A DNA stretch of 64,000 bases from Verrucomicrobium sp. GAS474 (GCF_900105685.1 NZ_LT629781.1:3460611-3524610), one strand, 5' to 3'; positions 24,689-34,108 are shown, counted from the stretch's first letter. A program made the numbers and translations. The notes: generated by a model not told the origin, from the letters alone.

Positions 24689-27600
24689 CTACTGTTGGAC
24701 GACCTCGACTTGCTTATCGAGCACCTTGCCGGTGAGGCGGTCGATCGCGAGGTGGACCCAATAGCGTCGCTCCCCCTCCATGATGAAGTCATCAGCCGAC
24801 TTCGCGGCAGTTGGATAGCGGCCTGTCTGCGAAACCACATCGATCATAAGATTCCAGACTCGCGTCTGCCCCACGGACGCCAACGGGCGGATCGCCGACT
24901 CGCGGAAGCGCTGGATGTTCGTCAGCGAGGGAGAGGCGGTGAAACCGGAGATTGCGCCAATATCGTTGCTGAACCCGTCGAACGCCTGCCCGTTGAAACC
25001 GCCCGCGTAGCCGGGGATGTACTTGCCGACCAGCTCGCTGACGTTCTGGAAAGGTCCCTTGTTCGACGCTGAAGAGGTGCTCCGGCTGATCACGGCATTG
25101 GCCAGATCCTTCACGAGCGTGGGATCGCTCATCGCGGCGATGGCGCCCGTGGGAGTTGTTGCGAGATGATTGTTCTCGTCGATACAGGCTCCCGAGAACA
25201 AGGCCTGGAGGACGGGGGCCTGGCGCGTGTTGAGATCGACCATCCCGGCCACGAGGCCCGCGGGATCGGGCGTGTCGTGGACGCAGAAGATGTCGAGAAG
25301 CGCGGCGTCTCCGCTCTCCGGAGTGAAGAAGTCGAGGTTCTTCCAGGGCGTTCCCGAAAAGACATAACCCAACTCGGCGACCGAGGCGAAAGGCCGGTTC
25401 AAAACGATCGGTCGACTCTGGCTTTGATTCTGCGCCGGCGTGACATTCACAGCCCCGTTCGCGAGGGTGCTCGCAATCGGCAGGCCGACCGTCGTGGCGG
25501 CCGGCGTCCCCCCCGAAGGAACGACATACCCCCCCATGGCGCGCCGAAGGACGCCGTCCGGATCCTGGTAGTAGGAGGCCGAACCGCCGCCGCCGGAGGT
25601 GGCGCCCGAGGTGCTCTTGCCGTCGTCGAGGGCCGTCGGGAGGTTTTGGGCGTAGAGGCCGGAACGGAAATAGGTGCTGCTACCGAACCAATTGATGCTC
25701 CCGCCCCTCGACATCTTGCCGTAACTGGCCGAAGCTGAACCGTAGGGCACCCCGTAGCCCGCATTGACTCCGGGGCGGGTGCTCAGGAGGATGCCGTTGG
25801 CCGTGTCGATCCAATCGGTGCGGGTATTGCCCACACCGTTGACCCCGCTCGCATACATCCCCGCCGGAGAGGAGAAGCGGCTGCTGCGGGGATCGACGAA
25901 GCCCGTCCACATGCAATCGGCGCCATACGTATAGATCGGCGGAAGGAGCGACCCCTGTGTCGCCGCATTCCGGTTGCCAACGGCCGTGCCCCCGCTGTTT
26001 CTAAGGCTCCCGACGGCTGTACCACTCCCGAAGGGAGTCAGGGTTTGAAGCATGGCATAAGGGGAACCCGAAACGAACTTCATGTCGTAGGTCAGCCAGG
26101 AACCGGCGGGATCCGCATTGCCGTTGTTGATGTTCGGATTGCTGCATTGCAGCCGCATTGTCATCGGGACAAGGCCTCCCCCCAACCCATTGGCGCTGGC
26201 CAGTGGAGCCCAGCTCCGATAGACATTGCCGTCGGCCACCCACTCGACGGGATAGAGGCCGATGACGAACCCGGTGAAGTTGGCGTTCGGATTGATCGCG
26301 GGCGCGGCGCTCTGGTTGAGAGGATCGGGCGTTTCGCAGCGGAGTCCTCCCGCCGAGGCATCGTACACGGCCTGCCCTGCGGCGTTCTTCAGGAGAAGCA
26401 GATCGGGATCGGACGCAATGTTCATCTTCAGGTTGCTTCCGCTGACGTTCACCTGTCCCAGCATCGTCGGCTCGCGGAACATCGTCGTCGCGGCGGCCGA
26501 AGTCGAGCCGGAGGCCGGGATTGTGAAATTCAACGTGACGTTCGAGCCCTTCGTTGTATTGGGAGATTGGATGACGAACCCCGTCGCCTTACCCGCGTTG
26601 CCGTTGAACGCCCGGGACATCGTCGCGCCTCCCCGGCTTTGCTTGAATTGGGTGGTATCGATGGTCGTGAACGAACTGTAGGAAGAATAGACGTCGACCG
26701 TGTCGGACCCGGCGGCGGCGGAGCCAATGTAGTTCGTCGGCTCCGTCTCGACGATCCCCGAGGGATAGATGCTGTCGGCCGTGACCCGGAAGTCGGCGGG
26801 AGAGGGATACCCGGGGGAGGTATTCACGTCGTGCGGATTCCAGACGTCGGGGATCATCATCAACGCGACGACGCCGGTATCGCTCACCGTGTTGCCCGAA
26901 ATCGAGGTCGCCACCGCATAATTGACTGCTGTGGAGCCGTTGCTCGTGATCTTGTTCGCGTCCGGGCTCTCCATCCGCATCTTGAGCATGCCGTAATGGA
27001 ACCGGTAGAGGTAGGGGAGGTTCTTCACGCCGCGAAATTCGGTCGCCACATCCCCGGAGACGCTGCCGCTGTCGTCGAAGACGATGCGGGGAGGATAGGC
27101 GTCGAGGGTTGCCTGGGCGATGATGTTGGCACCGATCTGGAGGATGGCGTAATCGAGGGAGCCATCGAGCTGGCTCTGGACGTAGAGGGGATCGTACTGA
27201 TAGCTGGTCCCGTTGCGCGCCTTGGCCAGCGTCGGATTGGCGGCCACCTTCGCCTTCGATCCGGCGGAAACCGTTGCCTTGATCAGTTCGAAGAAATCGG
27301 GATCGCGGGCTTGGCTCCCCAGGGCGGCAATGTCCTTGAGAAGCTGGATCGAGCGCTTGCTCCCCGCCGTGGGAGACCCCGTGGTGTTGTGGTAGTCGTA
27401 GAACCACTTGTGTTGGCTGTCGGCCGGATCGACTTTCCACTCGAGACCGAAGTATTTCTTGATGTTCGCCGGTCCTCCCTGCTTCAGGAAGGTGGGCGCG
27501 AATCCGTAGGTCTCCTCCAACGTTGCGATCATCGTCGTAATTCCGGAATCACTCGCCGGATTGAGGTTGCCGTTGTCGTCCGCGATCGGTCCGGCATAGG

Positions 27601-28990
27601 TGATCCAGACCAGACGATCGAGGGCGAAGCGCTTCTTGACGAGGGCATCGCCCACCGAAGCCGTGCTGCCGTCGTTGCGAGTAAACGTCCCCGACGCCGC
27701 CACCTGGGGAAAGATCGGGTTGATCGACTTGTCGAGGCCGTAACCGGTATTGCCCCCGCTTACCGCGGACAACGCTACCGTGGGAGCCGACGTGCTCAGC
27801 ACTGGATTCGAGGTCGGGGGGATGTAGCTGGGCTGGCTCACACCCCGGCTGAACGTCCCGAGGTAACGGAGGGCGTTCTGGGTCGCGCTGAGGGAATTCC
27901 CGCCGACCTTGGCGATCTGAGTCGCGAAATTGAGAAGCTGCTGGCGGCTGACGAAGACGTGGTCGGTCGTCCCCGCCGGAGCCGTTCCGACCGGGGAAGC
28001 ATTGAGGAAGCCGCTTCCGTTGCGGTTGGCCCAAACGAAGAAGTTGGTGTAAACGGCGCTCGAAGCCGTCAGGGCGAAACTGCTGGGGCCGCTACCCGAG
28101 GAGAGGAGCGTGCCGCTGTTCCGCCATGCCGCAAGCTGGTCGATCTGCTTTTGATTGAGCCCAGTCTGGGTCAGGTCGGCATAGGCGAGCGAACTTTTCA
28201 GGTCGACCTGGTTCTTGATGCCATAGCCGGTCGTCGGCTGATTGGTGACGACGGAGGGATAGCCGGCCACATTGGCGTCGAGAAGGCCTCCTTCATTGTA
28301 GACAACGTAGGCATAGCGGCCAACGACTGCCGCCGTGTCGGCGGCCGAGGAAGTCCGGATCAGGTCGGAGTTCCACGCCGTGGGATTACTACCGGAGCGA
28401 TCGACCAGGATCCAGTCGGGGGCGGTGAAATTTTTCGGCGTGAAGTCGGTGGAGGAACCGGAGGTCGCCTTGGCCATAAGGAGTGGCTTGTTCCATGCGC
28501 TCAGCGAAAGCGCGTGCCCGTTGCGGGCGGCATTCGTGGTAGAGGCGGCGATCGCCCGGGAGGCTCCACCGGAATAGAAGGACAGGCCGGATTTGCTCAC
28601 CTTCACGACGTTCTCGAGGCCCGAACCGACGATCGTCGCGCTCGTGTAGCCGGGGACAGCCAAGGCCGGGATGGCGTTCGCCGCCTTGGAGGGAAGATAG
28701 AGGATGGCCGTCCCGGCACTGGGACTGAGCGTCTTCGATCCCGCCACGATCTCGCTCTTCAGGTCGCCGATGATGCGGTTCACCGCGCCGTCGGCGAGGA
28801 TCTCGGCCGAGGTCTGGCTGGAACTGCTCTTGGAGACCTGCCGCTGGAGCTGGCTGATCGAGAAAAAGGCGAGGACGACGCCGACCAGCAACGCCATGAA
28901 GGAGAGGACGACCACCAGGGCCACGCCGCGCTCCCGACCGAGCACAGGCGGGAAAGCCTTCGGATTTTGCGAACAAGGCATCGATTTCAT
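24689..28990 (-). CDS. Verru_Chthon cassette protein A (large prepilin-like protein)
   Basis: The protein has about 1433 residues. ATG 28990 is chosen because it overlaps the stop of gene C as ATGA and places the prepilin-like leader near the N-terminus. GRERGVALVVVLSFMALLVG at about 20-40 resembles a type IV prepilin/pseudopilin signal, followed by an amphipathic helix (SQLQRQVSKSSSSQTSAEIL). The remainder is a long Ser/Asn/Gly-rich exported region with no recognised catalytic motif. The gene belongs to the four-gene Verru_Chthon cassette (order D-B-C-A here) known only from Verrucomicrobiota. The function is unknown, and assembly with B, C and D into a pseudopilus-like structure is inferred from their leaders. 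Confidence 0.85.
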   Translation of the reverse strand: MKSMPCSQNPKAFPPVLGRERGVALVVVLSFMALLVGVVLAFFSISQLQRQVSKSSSSQTSAEILADGAVNRIIGDLKSEIVAGSKTLSPSAGTAILYLPSKAANAIPALAVPGYTSATIVGSGLENVVKVSKSGLSFYSGGASRAIAASTTNAARNGHALSLSAWNKPLLMAKATSGSSTDFTPKNFTAPDWILVDRSGSNPTAWNSDLIRTSSAADTAAVVGRYAYVVYNEGGLLDANVAGYPSVVTNQPTTGYGIKNQVDLKSSLAYADLTQTGLNQKQIDQLAAWRNSGTLLSSGSGPSSFALTASSAVYTNFFVWANRNGSGFLNASPVGTAPAGTTDHVFVSRQQLLNFATQIAKVGGNSLSATQNALRYLGTFSRGVSQPSYIPPTSNPVLSTSAPTVALSAVSGGNTGYGLDKSINPIFPQVAASGTFTRNDGSTASVGDALVKKRFALDRLVWITYAGPIADDNGNLNPASDSGITTMIATLEETYGFAPTFLKQGGPANIKKYFGLEWKVDPADSQHKWFYDYHNTTGSPTAGSKRSIQLLKDIAALGSQARDPDFFELIKATVSAGSKAKVAANPTLAKARNGTSYQYDPLYVQSQLDGSLDYAILQIGANIIAQATLDAYPPRIVFDDSGSVSGDVATEFRGVKNLPYLYRFHYGMLKMRMESPDANKITSNGSTAVNYAVATSISGNTVSDTGVVALMMIPDVWNPHDVNTSPGYPSPADFRVTADSIYPSGIVETEPTNYIGSAAAGSDTVDVYSSYSSFTTIDTTQFKQSRGGATMSRAFNGNAGKATGFVIQSPNTTKGSNVTLNFTIPASGSTSAAATTMFREPTMLGQVNVSGSNLKMNIASDPDLLLLKNAAGQAVYDASAGGLRCETPDPLNQSAAPAINPNANFTGFVIGLYPVEWVADGNVYRSWAPLASANGLGGGLVPMTMRLQCSNPNINNGNADPAGSWLTYDMKFVSGSPYAMLQTLTPFGSGTAVGSLRNSGGTAVGNRNAATQGSLLPPIYTYGADCMWTGFVDPRSSRFSSPAGMYASGVNGVGNTRTDWIDTANGILLSTRPGVNAGYGVPYGSASASYGKMSRGGSINWFGSSTYFRSGLYAQNLPTALDDGKSTSGATSGGGGSASYYQDPDGVLRRAMGGYVVPSGGTPAATTVGLPIASTLANGAVNVTPAQNQSQSRPIVLNRPFASVAELGYVFSGTPWKNLDFFTPESGDAALLDIFCVHDTPDPAGLVAGMVDLNTRQAPVLQALFSGACIDENNHLATTPTGAIAAMSDPTLVKDLANAVISRSTSSASNKGPFQNVSELVGKYIPGYAGGFNGQAFDGFSNDIGAISGFTASPSLTNIQRFRESAIRPLASVGQTRVWNLMIDVVSQTGRYPTAAKSADDFIMEGERRYWVHLAIDRLTGKVLDKQVEVVQQ

Positions 28991-30141
28991 GGAGTGGGAG
29001 TGCGGGTGTGCAGGTAGAAATGCCGCTCGTAGACCCGGATCGCCCCGGCGATCCGGACAGGCAGGCCGGACGAAGTGGCAAACGAGCCCGACTGAATCAC
29101 GTCGGTCCATTTCTGGGCAGGCAGGAGCGGCGACGACTGGCCGAGATCGGAGGTCCCGATGTCGGGCAAGGCTTTCGCCGCGGCGAGGAGATCGAGCTTC
29201 ATCGAATGGATGATCCCGAGGCTCGCGTTGTCGAGCCCCGCGACAGTGACGACGACGGCGGAAACGTCACCCCAGCCCAGGGGCGTCCAGACGGCACTCC
29301 CCGACGTCGCGTCCGTGCAGATGTAGCCACGATAACCTGTCGAATCATACCAACGGGAACCTCCGGCATAGCCGGAGCCCGAATCGGAGGAACTCGTCGG
29401 CGCCCCCTTCTGGGAAGCGTAAAACGGGCTCGATCCCCATCCCGAGGGCGTCTTCTGAAGCACCGGGATCGTCGAGTAGGTGCCGTCCCGCAACAGGTAA
29501 CAGACGGAAAAACGGAAGACCCCGGCGCCGATCTGTTGGTAGAGGGTCGAGGAAGCGCCCTTCCAGGCGGCGAGGTCGGGATTCGTGGAGGGGGAAAGGG
29601 TGCTGTTCGGGAGCGGCTCGAAATTGAAAACTCCGCCGGAGGTGCTCCCCTTGGGCGTCAGGAAGACCATTCCGCTGCCGCCGGAGCCCGAGGCACTCCA
29701 GCCGACCGCGGACCCGCACCGCTCCAGGGAGTTGTAATTCGCGCTGGCCGAGGACGTATTGACGCGATACCCAACGAGGGAGACGCCGCAGGAAGCGCCC
29801 GCCGAGGCGTCGGCGTAGCCCGGGACCTCCGAGTAGAAGAGCATCTGGGCGTTCCCCGTCTGCGTGGGGAAGTAGGAGTCGACGTCGGAACGCGAGACCA
29901 TCCGCGCGAGGTCCTGCCCCAGGCAGTCCATGATGAAGCGGGCCTGCTCGTCGATGTCGAGGCGCTTTCGGGAGAGGCCGGCCGCCGCCGTCGTGTTCTG
30001 GACCAACTCGGCATTGAGGACCATCAGCAGGACGAAGACCGCCAGCGTGACCAGCATCTCGACCAGCGTGAACCCCCGGCGGCCCGCCAGCTTCGGAAGG
30101 CGGGAACGCCGGTCAGGGATTGAGAACCGTGACCACCTCAT
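28987..30141 (-). CDS. Verru_Chthon cassette protein C (prepilin-like)
   Basis: The protein has 384 residues. After a basic leader, RRGFTLVEMLVTLAVFVLLM (about residues 21-40) is a classic prepilin cleavage site (G/FTLVE) and membrane helix. The body (FIMDCLGQDLARMVSRSDVDSYF, VLQKTPSGWG, VFRFSVCYLLRDG) resembles pseudopilin J/K-like members. It overlaps gene B by 29 bp at its start and gene A by 4 bp (ATGA) at its end, so translation is coupled. It needs a prepilin peptidase and an assembly ATPase, neither of which is in this window. Confidence 0.87.
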   Translation of the reverse strand: MRWSRFSIPDRRSRLPKLAGRRGFTLVEMLVTLAVFVLLMVLNAELVQNTTAAAGLSRKRLDIDEQARFIMDCLGQDLARMVSRSDVDSYFPTQTGNAQMLFYSEVPGYADASAGASCGVSLVGYRVNTSSASANYNSLERCGSAVGWSASGSGGSGMVFLTPKGSTSGGVFNFEPLPNSTLSPSTNPDLAAWKGASSTLYQQIGAGVFRFSVCYLLRDGTYSTIPVLQKTPSGWGSSPFYASQKGAPTSSSDSGSGYAGGSRWYDSTGYRGYICTDATSGSAVWTPLGWGDVSAVVVTVAGLDNASLGIIHSMKLDLLAAAKALPDIGTSDLGQSSPLLPAQKWTDVIQSGSFATSSGLPVRIAGAIRVYERHFYLHTRTPTP

Positions 30142-30613
30142 AACTTCCCGCCTGGCCCGAGGGCCATTGATCGACCGTTTTGATCCCCGGAGCCGGCCAT
30201 GTGACGAGAATCCGTACCGCGGAGGACTTCAAGAAGGCCACGTCGAGCCGGTATTGGGCGGCTCCCGAGGCGCCGGTGAGACTGGTCGAATACGATCCGT
30301 TCGGAAAGACGTAGAGGGTCTGCGGCGCCGCGTCGGAAGAAGAGGCACTCGTCACCTTGAGCTTGAAGCGCCCGGTGATCCCGCTCGAGCCCACCGTCTG
30401 GATGTCGGCGACAGCCGCCCGGACGATCCCGGCGGCCTCGGTCTGCGCCACCGTGTCGCGATTCGTGTTCAACCCGATGGGAAGGAGCCCCATGATTCCG
30501 ATGATGCAAAAGCTGCAAATGCCAAGCGAGAGCGCCAGCTCGACGAGGTTGAAGCCTCGGCTCCCGATGCGGCGATGGCGGCTCCCCACGTTCACGGACA
30601 TTGACGCACACAT
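30113..30613 (-). CDS. Verru_Chthon cassette protein B (prepilin-like)
   Basis: The protein has 166 residues; a second in-frame ATG at 30601 is equally possible. SRGFNLVELALSLGICSFCIIG near residues 18-39 is a prepilin leader (G/FNLVE) with membrane helix, followed by LLPIGLNTNRDTVAQTEAAG. The C-terminal half is a beta-rich domain ending TVDQWPSGQAGSYEVVTVLNP. It lies 12 bp downstream of gene D and overlaps gene C. In the known cassette it is a minor pseudopilin-like component of unknown function. Confidence 0.87.
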   Translation of the reverse strand: MCASMSVNVGSRHRRIGSRGFNLVELALSLGICSFCIIGIMGLLPIGLNTNRDTVAQTEAAGIVRAAVADIQTVGSSGITGRFKLKVTSASSSDAAPQTLYVFPNGSYSTSLTGASGAAQYRLDVAFLKSSAVRILVTWPAPGIKTVDQWPSGQAGSYEVVTVLNP

Positions 30614-30625
30614 CGGGCCCCGTCT

Positions 30626-31405
30626 TTACATCTGGCCCGGGCGATAGAAACGGACGAACCCGGTGACCCCGTCGACGCGGATGAGGGAACAGTTCGCCGA
30701 GACGGTCGCGCTGCTTCCGGTAGCCGGAACCAACCCCACCGCGACGTAATGCGGCACGGTCTGTCCGGTAAGATCGGTGACGACGTTGGCGCCTCCGTTC
30801 GGCTTGAACTGGATGACGAGATCGAACGTTCCCACGGGATTGCGTCCCTGTCCGAAGCCGAGGTCCTGCGCCGTGAACGTGGTGAGGGCCGTCGTCGTCG
30901 CGGCGTCGAGGCTCGAGAACGTCATGTCGACGTTCGGCAGGTAGGTCTTGATGCTGTCGACGGGGACGAGGCTGACACCTTCGAGGCACTGGAGCTTCGA
31001 GAGGCTGACCAGCGAGGGCGTCCACGAACCGTTCTCATATCCCGAAGTGCCGTCGACCGTCGCCGCGACGCTGACGTAGACGCACGAGCCGCTGCCCCGC
31101 TTCGCGAGGTCGGCCCCCGAGGGTTTGTAAAACCCGACGTAGACGTAACTGTTGTTGGCCATGGCGTGGGACCGGGCCATCTCCAGGATCGAGACCAAAT
31201 CGCCGGTGGCCTTGCCCACCGCTTGATTCCGCCCGACGGACGAGAAGGACTGGATCGAGACTACCGCCATCACGCCGATAATGGCAACCACGATAAGCAG
31301 TTCGATCAGGCTGAATCCGCCCGATCTCCGCGCTCCCATTCCTCGTCTCTTCCGGCAAAGAGCAGAAACTCGAACCCTCGTGCAGCGATGCGTCGTGGTT
31401 TGCAT
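30626..31405 (-). CDS. Verru_Chthon cassette protein D (prepilin-like)
   Basis: The protein has 259 residues. SGGFSLIELLIVVAIIGVMA (about residues 28-47) is a textbook prepilin signal (G/FSLIE), followed by VVSIQSFSSVGRNQAVGKATGDL as in GspH-like pseudopilins. ATG 31405 is favoured: an AAGG lies at good distance before it, and the predicted transcription start lies only about 20 bp further upstream. ATG 31339 would give a leader of more usual length. It is the first gene of the D-B-C-A-rhaT-GH28 operon, under a TTGACT/TAGGCT promoter and a TTGCAA-type operator. Confidence 0.86.
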   Translation of the reverse strand: MQTTTHRCTRVRVSALCRKRRGMGARRSGGFSLIELLIVVAIIGVMAVVSIQSFSSVGRNQAVGKATGDLVSILEMARSHAMANNSYVYVGFYKPSGADLAKRGSGSCVYVSVAATVDGTSGYENGSWTPSLVSLSKLQCLEGVSLVPVDSIKTYLPNVDMTFSSLDAATTTALTTFTAQDLGFGQGRNPVGTFDLVIQFKPNGGANVVTDLTGQTVPHYVAVGLVPATGSSATVSANCSLIRVDGVTGFVRFYRPGQM

Positions 31406-31432
31406 AATTCGACCTTTTTGAAGTCTGCCCTC

Positions 31433-31484
31433 AGCCTAAAGCAGCAATTCTTGAAAGTCAATTTTATGCCGTAATTTTTTGCAA
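31433..31484 (-). promoter_or_regulatory. Promoter plus phased TTGCAA-box operator (Verru_Chthon cassette/rhaT operon)
   Basis: The operator is CCGTAA-TTTT-TTGCAA at 31469-31484. On the minus strand TTGACT (31461-31456) follows after 7 bp and TAGGCT (31438-31433) after a further 17 bp. The operator is 11 bp, about one helical turn, closer to the promoter than at 12.4 and 40.1 kb. It controls the cassette-rhaT-GH28 operon by position. Confidence 0.6.
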
Positions 31485-31645
31485 CTTTAATCCTAACTAG
31501 TTGATTTTTAAAAACTTTTAAAAAATACACCTATTGCAAATAAGTAGGAATACGAACCATACAACTGCAAATTGACTGAGTAGGAACCCTTAGAAAAGGG
31601 AGGCTGCCAGAGAGAAGAGACGCCCCGATGGGGCACAGAATGCAA

Positions 31646-31960
31646 TCAGTCGAGGTGGAAGACCTCAACCAGCGGGCAACTCACCGGACTGTGGTCCGGG
31701 TTCGAGGGCATGATCTCGCTCATGTGCGCCCACCATTTGCGGCAGATCGGCGTCTCCGCAATCGCCTTCCATCGCGTCTCATCCTCGATTTCGGCATAAC
31801 CGAAAAGCTGGCGCGTCTCCGGATGGAGGAAGATCGAGTAATTGCTCACCCCGTGTTGCCGGAGGACTTCCTCCAGTTCGGGCCAGATCGGAGAGTGCCG
31901 ACGTTCGTACTCGGCCTCGTTCCCCTCCCCCACGGACATGACGAAAGCCTTGCGGAGCAT
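31646..31960 (-). CDS. rhaM: L-rhamnose mutarotase
   Basis: The protein has 104 residues, the exact family length. MLRKAFVMSVGEG, YERRHSPIWPELEEVL, HGVSNYSIFL, CRKWWAHM and SEIMPSNPDHSPVS align by eye almost gaplessly with E. coli RhaM, including His22 of the active site. RhaM interconverts alpha and beta anomers of L-rhamnose in the cytoplasm, so rhamnose released by GH106 and imported by RhaT can enter catabolism. ATG 31960 is the start; longer frames overlap the LacI gene. It lies 4 bp after the LacI-family regulator and is surely co-transcribed with it. Confidence 0.95.
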   Translation of the reverse strand: MLRKAFVMSVGEGNEAEYERRHSPIWPELEEVLRQHGVSNYSIFLHPETRQLFGYAEIEDETRWKAIAETPICRKWWAHMSEIMPSNPDHSPVSCPLVEVFHLD

Positions 31961-31964
31961 CGGA

Positions 31965-33041
31965 TCAGGAAGCCTTGGAGGGAACAGGACCGACGGTCGA
32001 GCCCGGATAAAAATCGCTCGGGAAGAGGATGGAACGACACGATTCGGCCGGATTCTTGATCCGAATCTGGAGCCGCTTGAGCGCCGCCGCGCCGATCGCC
32101 TCGTAGGAGGCACCGACGCTGGTGAGGTCGGGCCGCGAAGACTCGGCTTGGTTAGGCCGGTGGAAGCCGGTGATCGAGACATCCTCAGGCACGCGAAGTC
32201 CTCGCGCGGTAAACCAATCGTGAAGCATCCACCCCGCGGGCTCAGTCGAGCAGACCCAAGCGGTGATCCCCGCCTTGCGCAGCTTCTCGACCTTCTCCCC
32301 ATAGCCTTCCCAGCCTGCTTCCTTGCTCGAAAGGGTATCGAAGTCGACATCGATGACCCAATCGGGCCGGTATTCGATCCCGAGGGAGGCAAGCGCGGCG
32401 ACATACCCCCCGAAGCGGGCGGTCGACCAATGGAGCTGCGAGCAGCGCCCGACGAAGGCGATCTTCCGGTGCCCCTTAGCGTAAAGCTCCCGCACCAGAA
32501 GATCCATGCCGCCCTCGTTGTCGAGGCCGACCATGTCGACGTCGGTGCCGGGATACTTGTGCATGATCGAAACCGTCGGAAGCTTCTGGCTCAAGGCGCG
32601 GACGACATCGGAGGGCCACCAGAAGATCAGGACGACGCCCGAGAGCAGCCCGGAGCGCATCGCCGTGGGCTGCTGCGCCGGGTCGAGCACACTGGCGCAT
32701 TCGCCCGGCTTCACATGATGGATCACGAGCGAGCTGTTCAGGGACATCGCCGCATCACTCAACCCCGTGAGGTAGGGATGGGACTGGGTGCCGTTCGTCG
32801 TCTCCATGAAGACGCCGATATGCTGCAAGCGGTCCTTCCCGCCGACCGTCGAACTCCGGTAGCTGCGCGGCAGGCGGTAGCCGACCTCGGAGGCGGTTTG
32901 AAGGACCAACGCCCGGGTCTCGGCATTGATGCCCGGAACCCGCCGGAGGGCGCGGGAGACGGTCGCCACCGAAAGGTTGAGCTTCTTCGCCACGTTTTCC
33001 ATCGTAGCCGAGGAATCAGTCTTCTTGCGGGTGCGTGCCAT
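31965..33041 (-). CDS. LacI-family transcriptional regulator
   Basis: The protein has 358 residues. Residues 13-60 form the LacI helix-turn-helix and hinge (TMENVAKKLNLSVATVSRAL, VLQTASEVGYRLP). Residues 75-350 are the periplasmic-binding-like ligand domain (QHIGVFMETTNGTQSHPYL, KGHRKIAFVGR, PEDVSITGFHRP). It is in an operon with rhaM. Three TTGCAA-like boxes lie 17-42 bp before its start codon, so it may regulate itself and, through the same boxes, most of the island. It is the only DNA-binding regulator inside the island, and the effector is probably rhamnose or a pectin fragment. Whether it activates or represses is not decided by the sequence. Confidence 0.92.
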   Translation of the reverse strand: MARTRKKTDSSATMENVAKKLNLSVATVSRALRRVPGINAETRALVLQTASEVGYRLPRSYRSSTVGGKDRLQHIGVFMETTNGTQSHPYLTGLSDAAMSLNSSLVIHHVKPGECASVLDPAQQPTAMRSGLLSGVVLIFWWPSDVVRALSQKLPTVSIMHKYPGTDVDMVGLDNEGGMDLLVRELYAKGHRKIAFVGRCSQLHWSTARFGGYVAALASLGIEYRPDWVIDVDFDTLSSKEAGWEGYGEKVEKLRKAGITAWVCSTEPAGWMLHDWFTARGLRVPEDVSITGFHRPNQAESSRPDLTSVGASYEAIGAAALKRLQIRIKNPAESCRSILFPSDFYPGSTVGPVPSKAS

Positions 33042-33057
33042 AGTGAACGTGGTTACG

Positions 33058-33083
33058 TTGCGTTAATTTGCAGCCATTTACAA
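33058..33083 (-). promoter_or_regulatory. Triple phased TTGCAA-box operator at the LacI-rhaM operon
   Basis: TTGCGT (33058-33063), TTGCAG (33068-33073) and TTACAA (33078-33083) are separated by four-base spacers, each starting 10 bp after the last. The nearest edge is 16 bp upstream of the LacI start codon, a position expected for autorepression. Confidence 0.5.
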
Positions 33084-33160
33084 CGTCGATTTAGAGATTT
33101 GCTGCAAAGCAAAACAAGATTCCCCCCTCAGCCTCTTTCCGACGACCATGCCCTCTTCCA

Positions 33161-34108
33161 TTATTTGGACTCAGGAAGAGTCGAAGAGGTCGAAGCCTCG
33201 GGTTGCGACATCCGGATCGGTTTGATGGTCCCATCAGCATTGTAGAAAAGGGGCTCGACGCAGGTTTGCCGCTCCCGCCGACCCGGAAAAAGAGCGGCGT
33301 GGTAAAAGAGATATGCCTGCCCTTTGAACTCCGTGATCGAGCCATGGACGTTCGGGGAATGATTGTCGATGATCTCTCCCTTGTATTCCCAGGGCCCCAG
33401 GGGATTCTTCGCCATGCTGTAGACCATCACGTTGGCCTGGGCCGCTCCGCCGGGGCGCGTGGGATAACTCGCGTAATAGATGCCATTGCGCTTATGAATC
33501 CAGACACCCTCGTAGAAGTTCGCCATGTCGAGAACCTGAATCGCTCCGTCCCGTGTGATCATGTCGTCTTTCAGCTTCACCACACCCAATTGCCTTCCCC
33601 CTCCGTAATAGAGGTAAGCATGACCGTCGTCATCGATGAAGACCGCCGGATCGATGCAATACCGGATACCGGCCTCCTTCGAGGCAATCAACGGCTTGCC
33701 GAGCGCGTCCTTGAACGGACCGGTCGGTGAATCGCCGACGGCGACCCCGATTTGCCCTCCCGCGGGAAAATAGAAGTAATATTTTCCGTTCCGCTCGATG
33801 CAATCCGGCGCCCATGCCTCCTTGTCCGCCCAAGAGATCTCCTTCAGGCTGAAAATGACTCCGTGGTCCGTCCACTTCACCATGTCATCCGTGGAGAACA
33901 CATGCCAATCGACCTCGTCCCAATGCTGCATTCCGGCGATGTCATGGGTGGGGTAAACGTAGAGCTTCCCGCCAAAGACTCTGGCCGAGGGGTCCGCATG
34001 AAAATCGGGCAAAATCGGAACCTGTGCCTGAACCTGGGGCAAGGCGAGACACACAAACAAAATGAGCAGCAGAAGAATGCTATGCCCCGCGCGGAGTCGA
34101 ATCGTCAT
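33161..34108 (-). CDS. GH43 family glycoside hydrolase
   Basis: The protein has 315 residues with a signal peptide to about 28. The five-bladed GH43 propeller catalytic residues fit: general base Asp39 in FHADPSARVF, pKa modulator Asp153 in YCIDPAVFID, and general acid Glu200 in NFYEGVWIHKRNG. These enzymes remove arabinose, xylose or galactose from side chains. An alpha-L-arabinofuranosidase, beta-xylosidase or beta-galactosidase cannot be separated by eye. The start codon overlaps the upstream SGNH stop as ATGA. It is the last gene of the GH28-GH115-ExuT-SGNH-GH43 operon. Confidence 0.9.
   Translation of the reverse strand: MTIRLRAGHSILLLLILFVCLALPQVQAQVPILPDFHADPSARVFGGKLYVYPTHDIAGMQHWDEVDWHVFSTDDMVKWTDHGVIFSLKEISWADKEAWAPDCIERNGKYYFYFPAGGQIGVAVGDSPTGPFKDALGKPLIASKEAGIRYCIDPAVFIDDDGHAYLYYGGGRQLGVVKLKDDMITRDGAIQVLDMANFYEGVWIHKRNGIYYASYPTRPGGAAQANVMVYSMAKNPLGPWEYKGEIIDNHSPNVHGSITEFKGQAYLFYHAALFPGRRERQTCVEPLFYNADGTIKPIRMSQPEASTSSTLPESK

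Noticed and set aside
26045-29017. Plus-strand open frame of 990 codons opposite Verru_Chthon gene A
   Set aside because: It is the GC-rich antisense shadow of a recognised gene. The translation is Arg/Gly-rich and low in hydrophobic periodicity, with no family motif.
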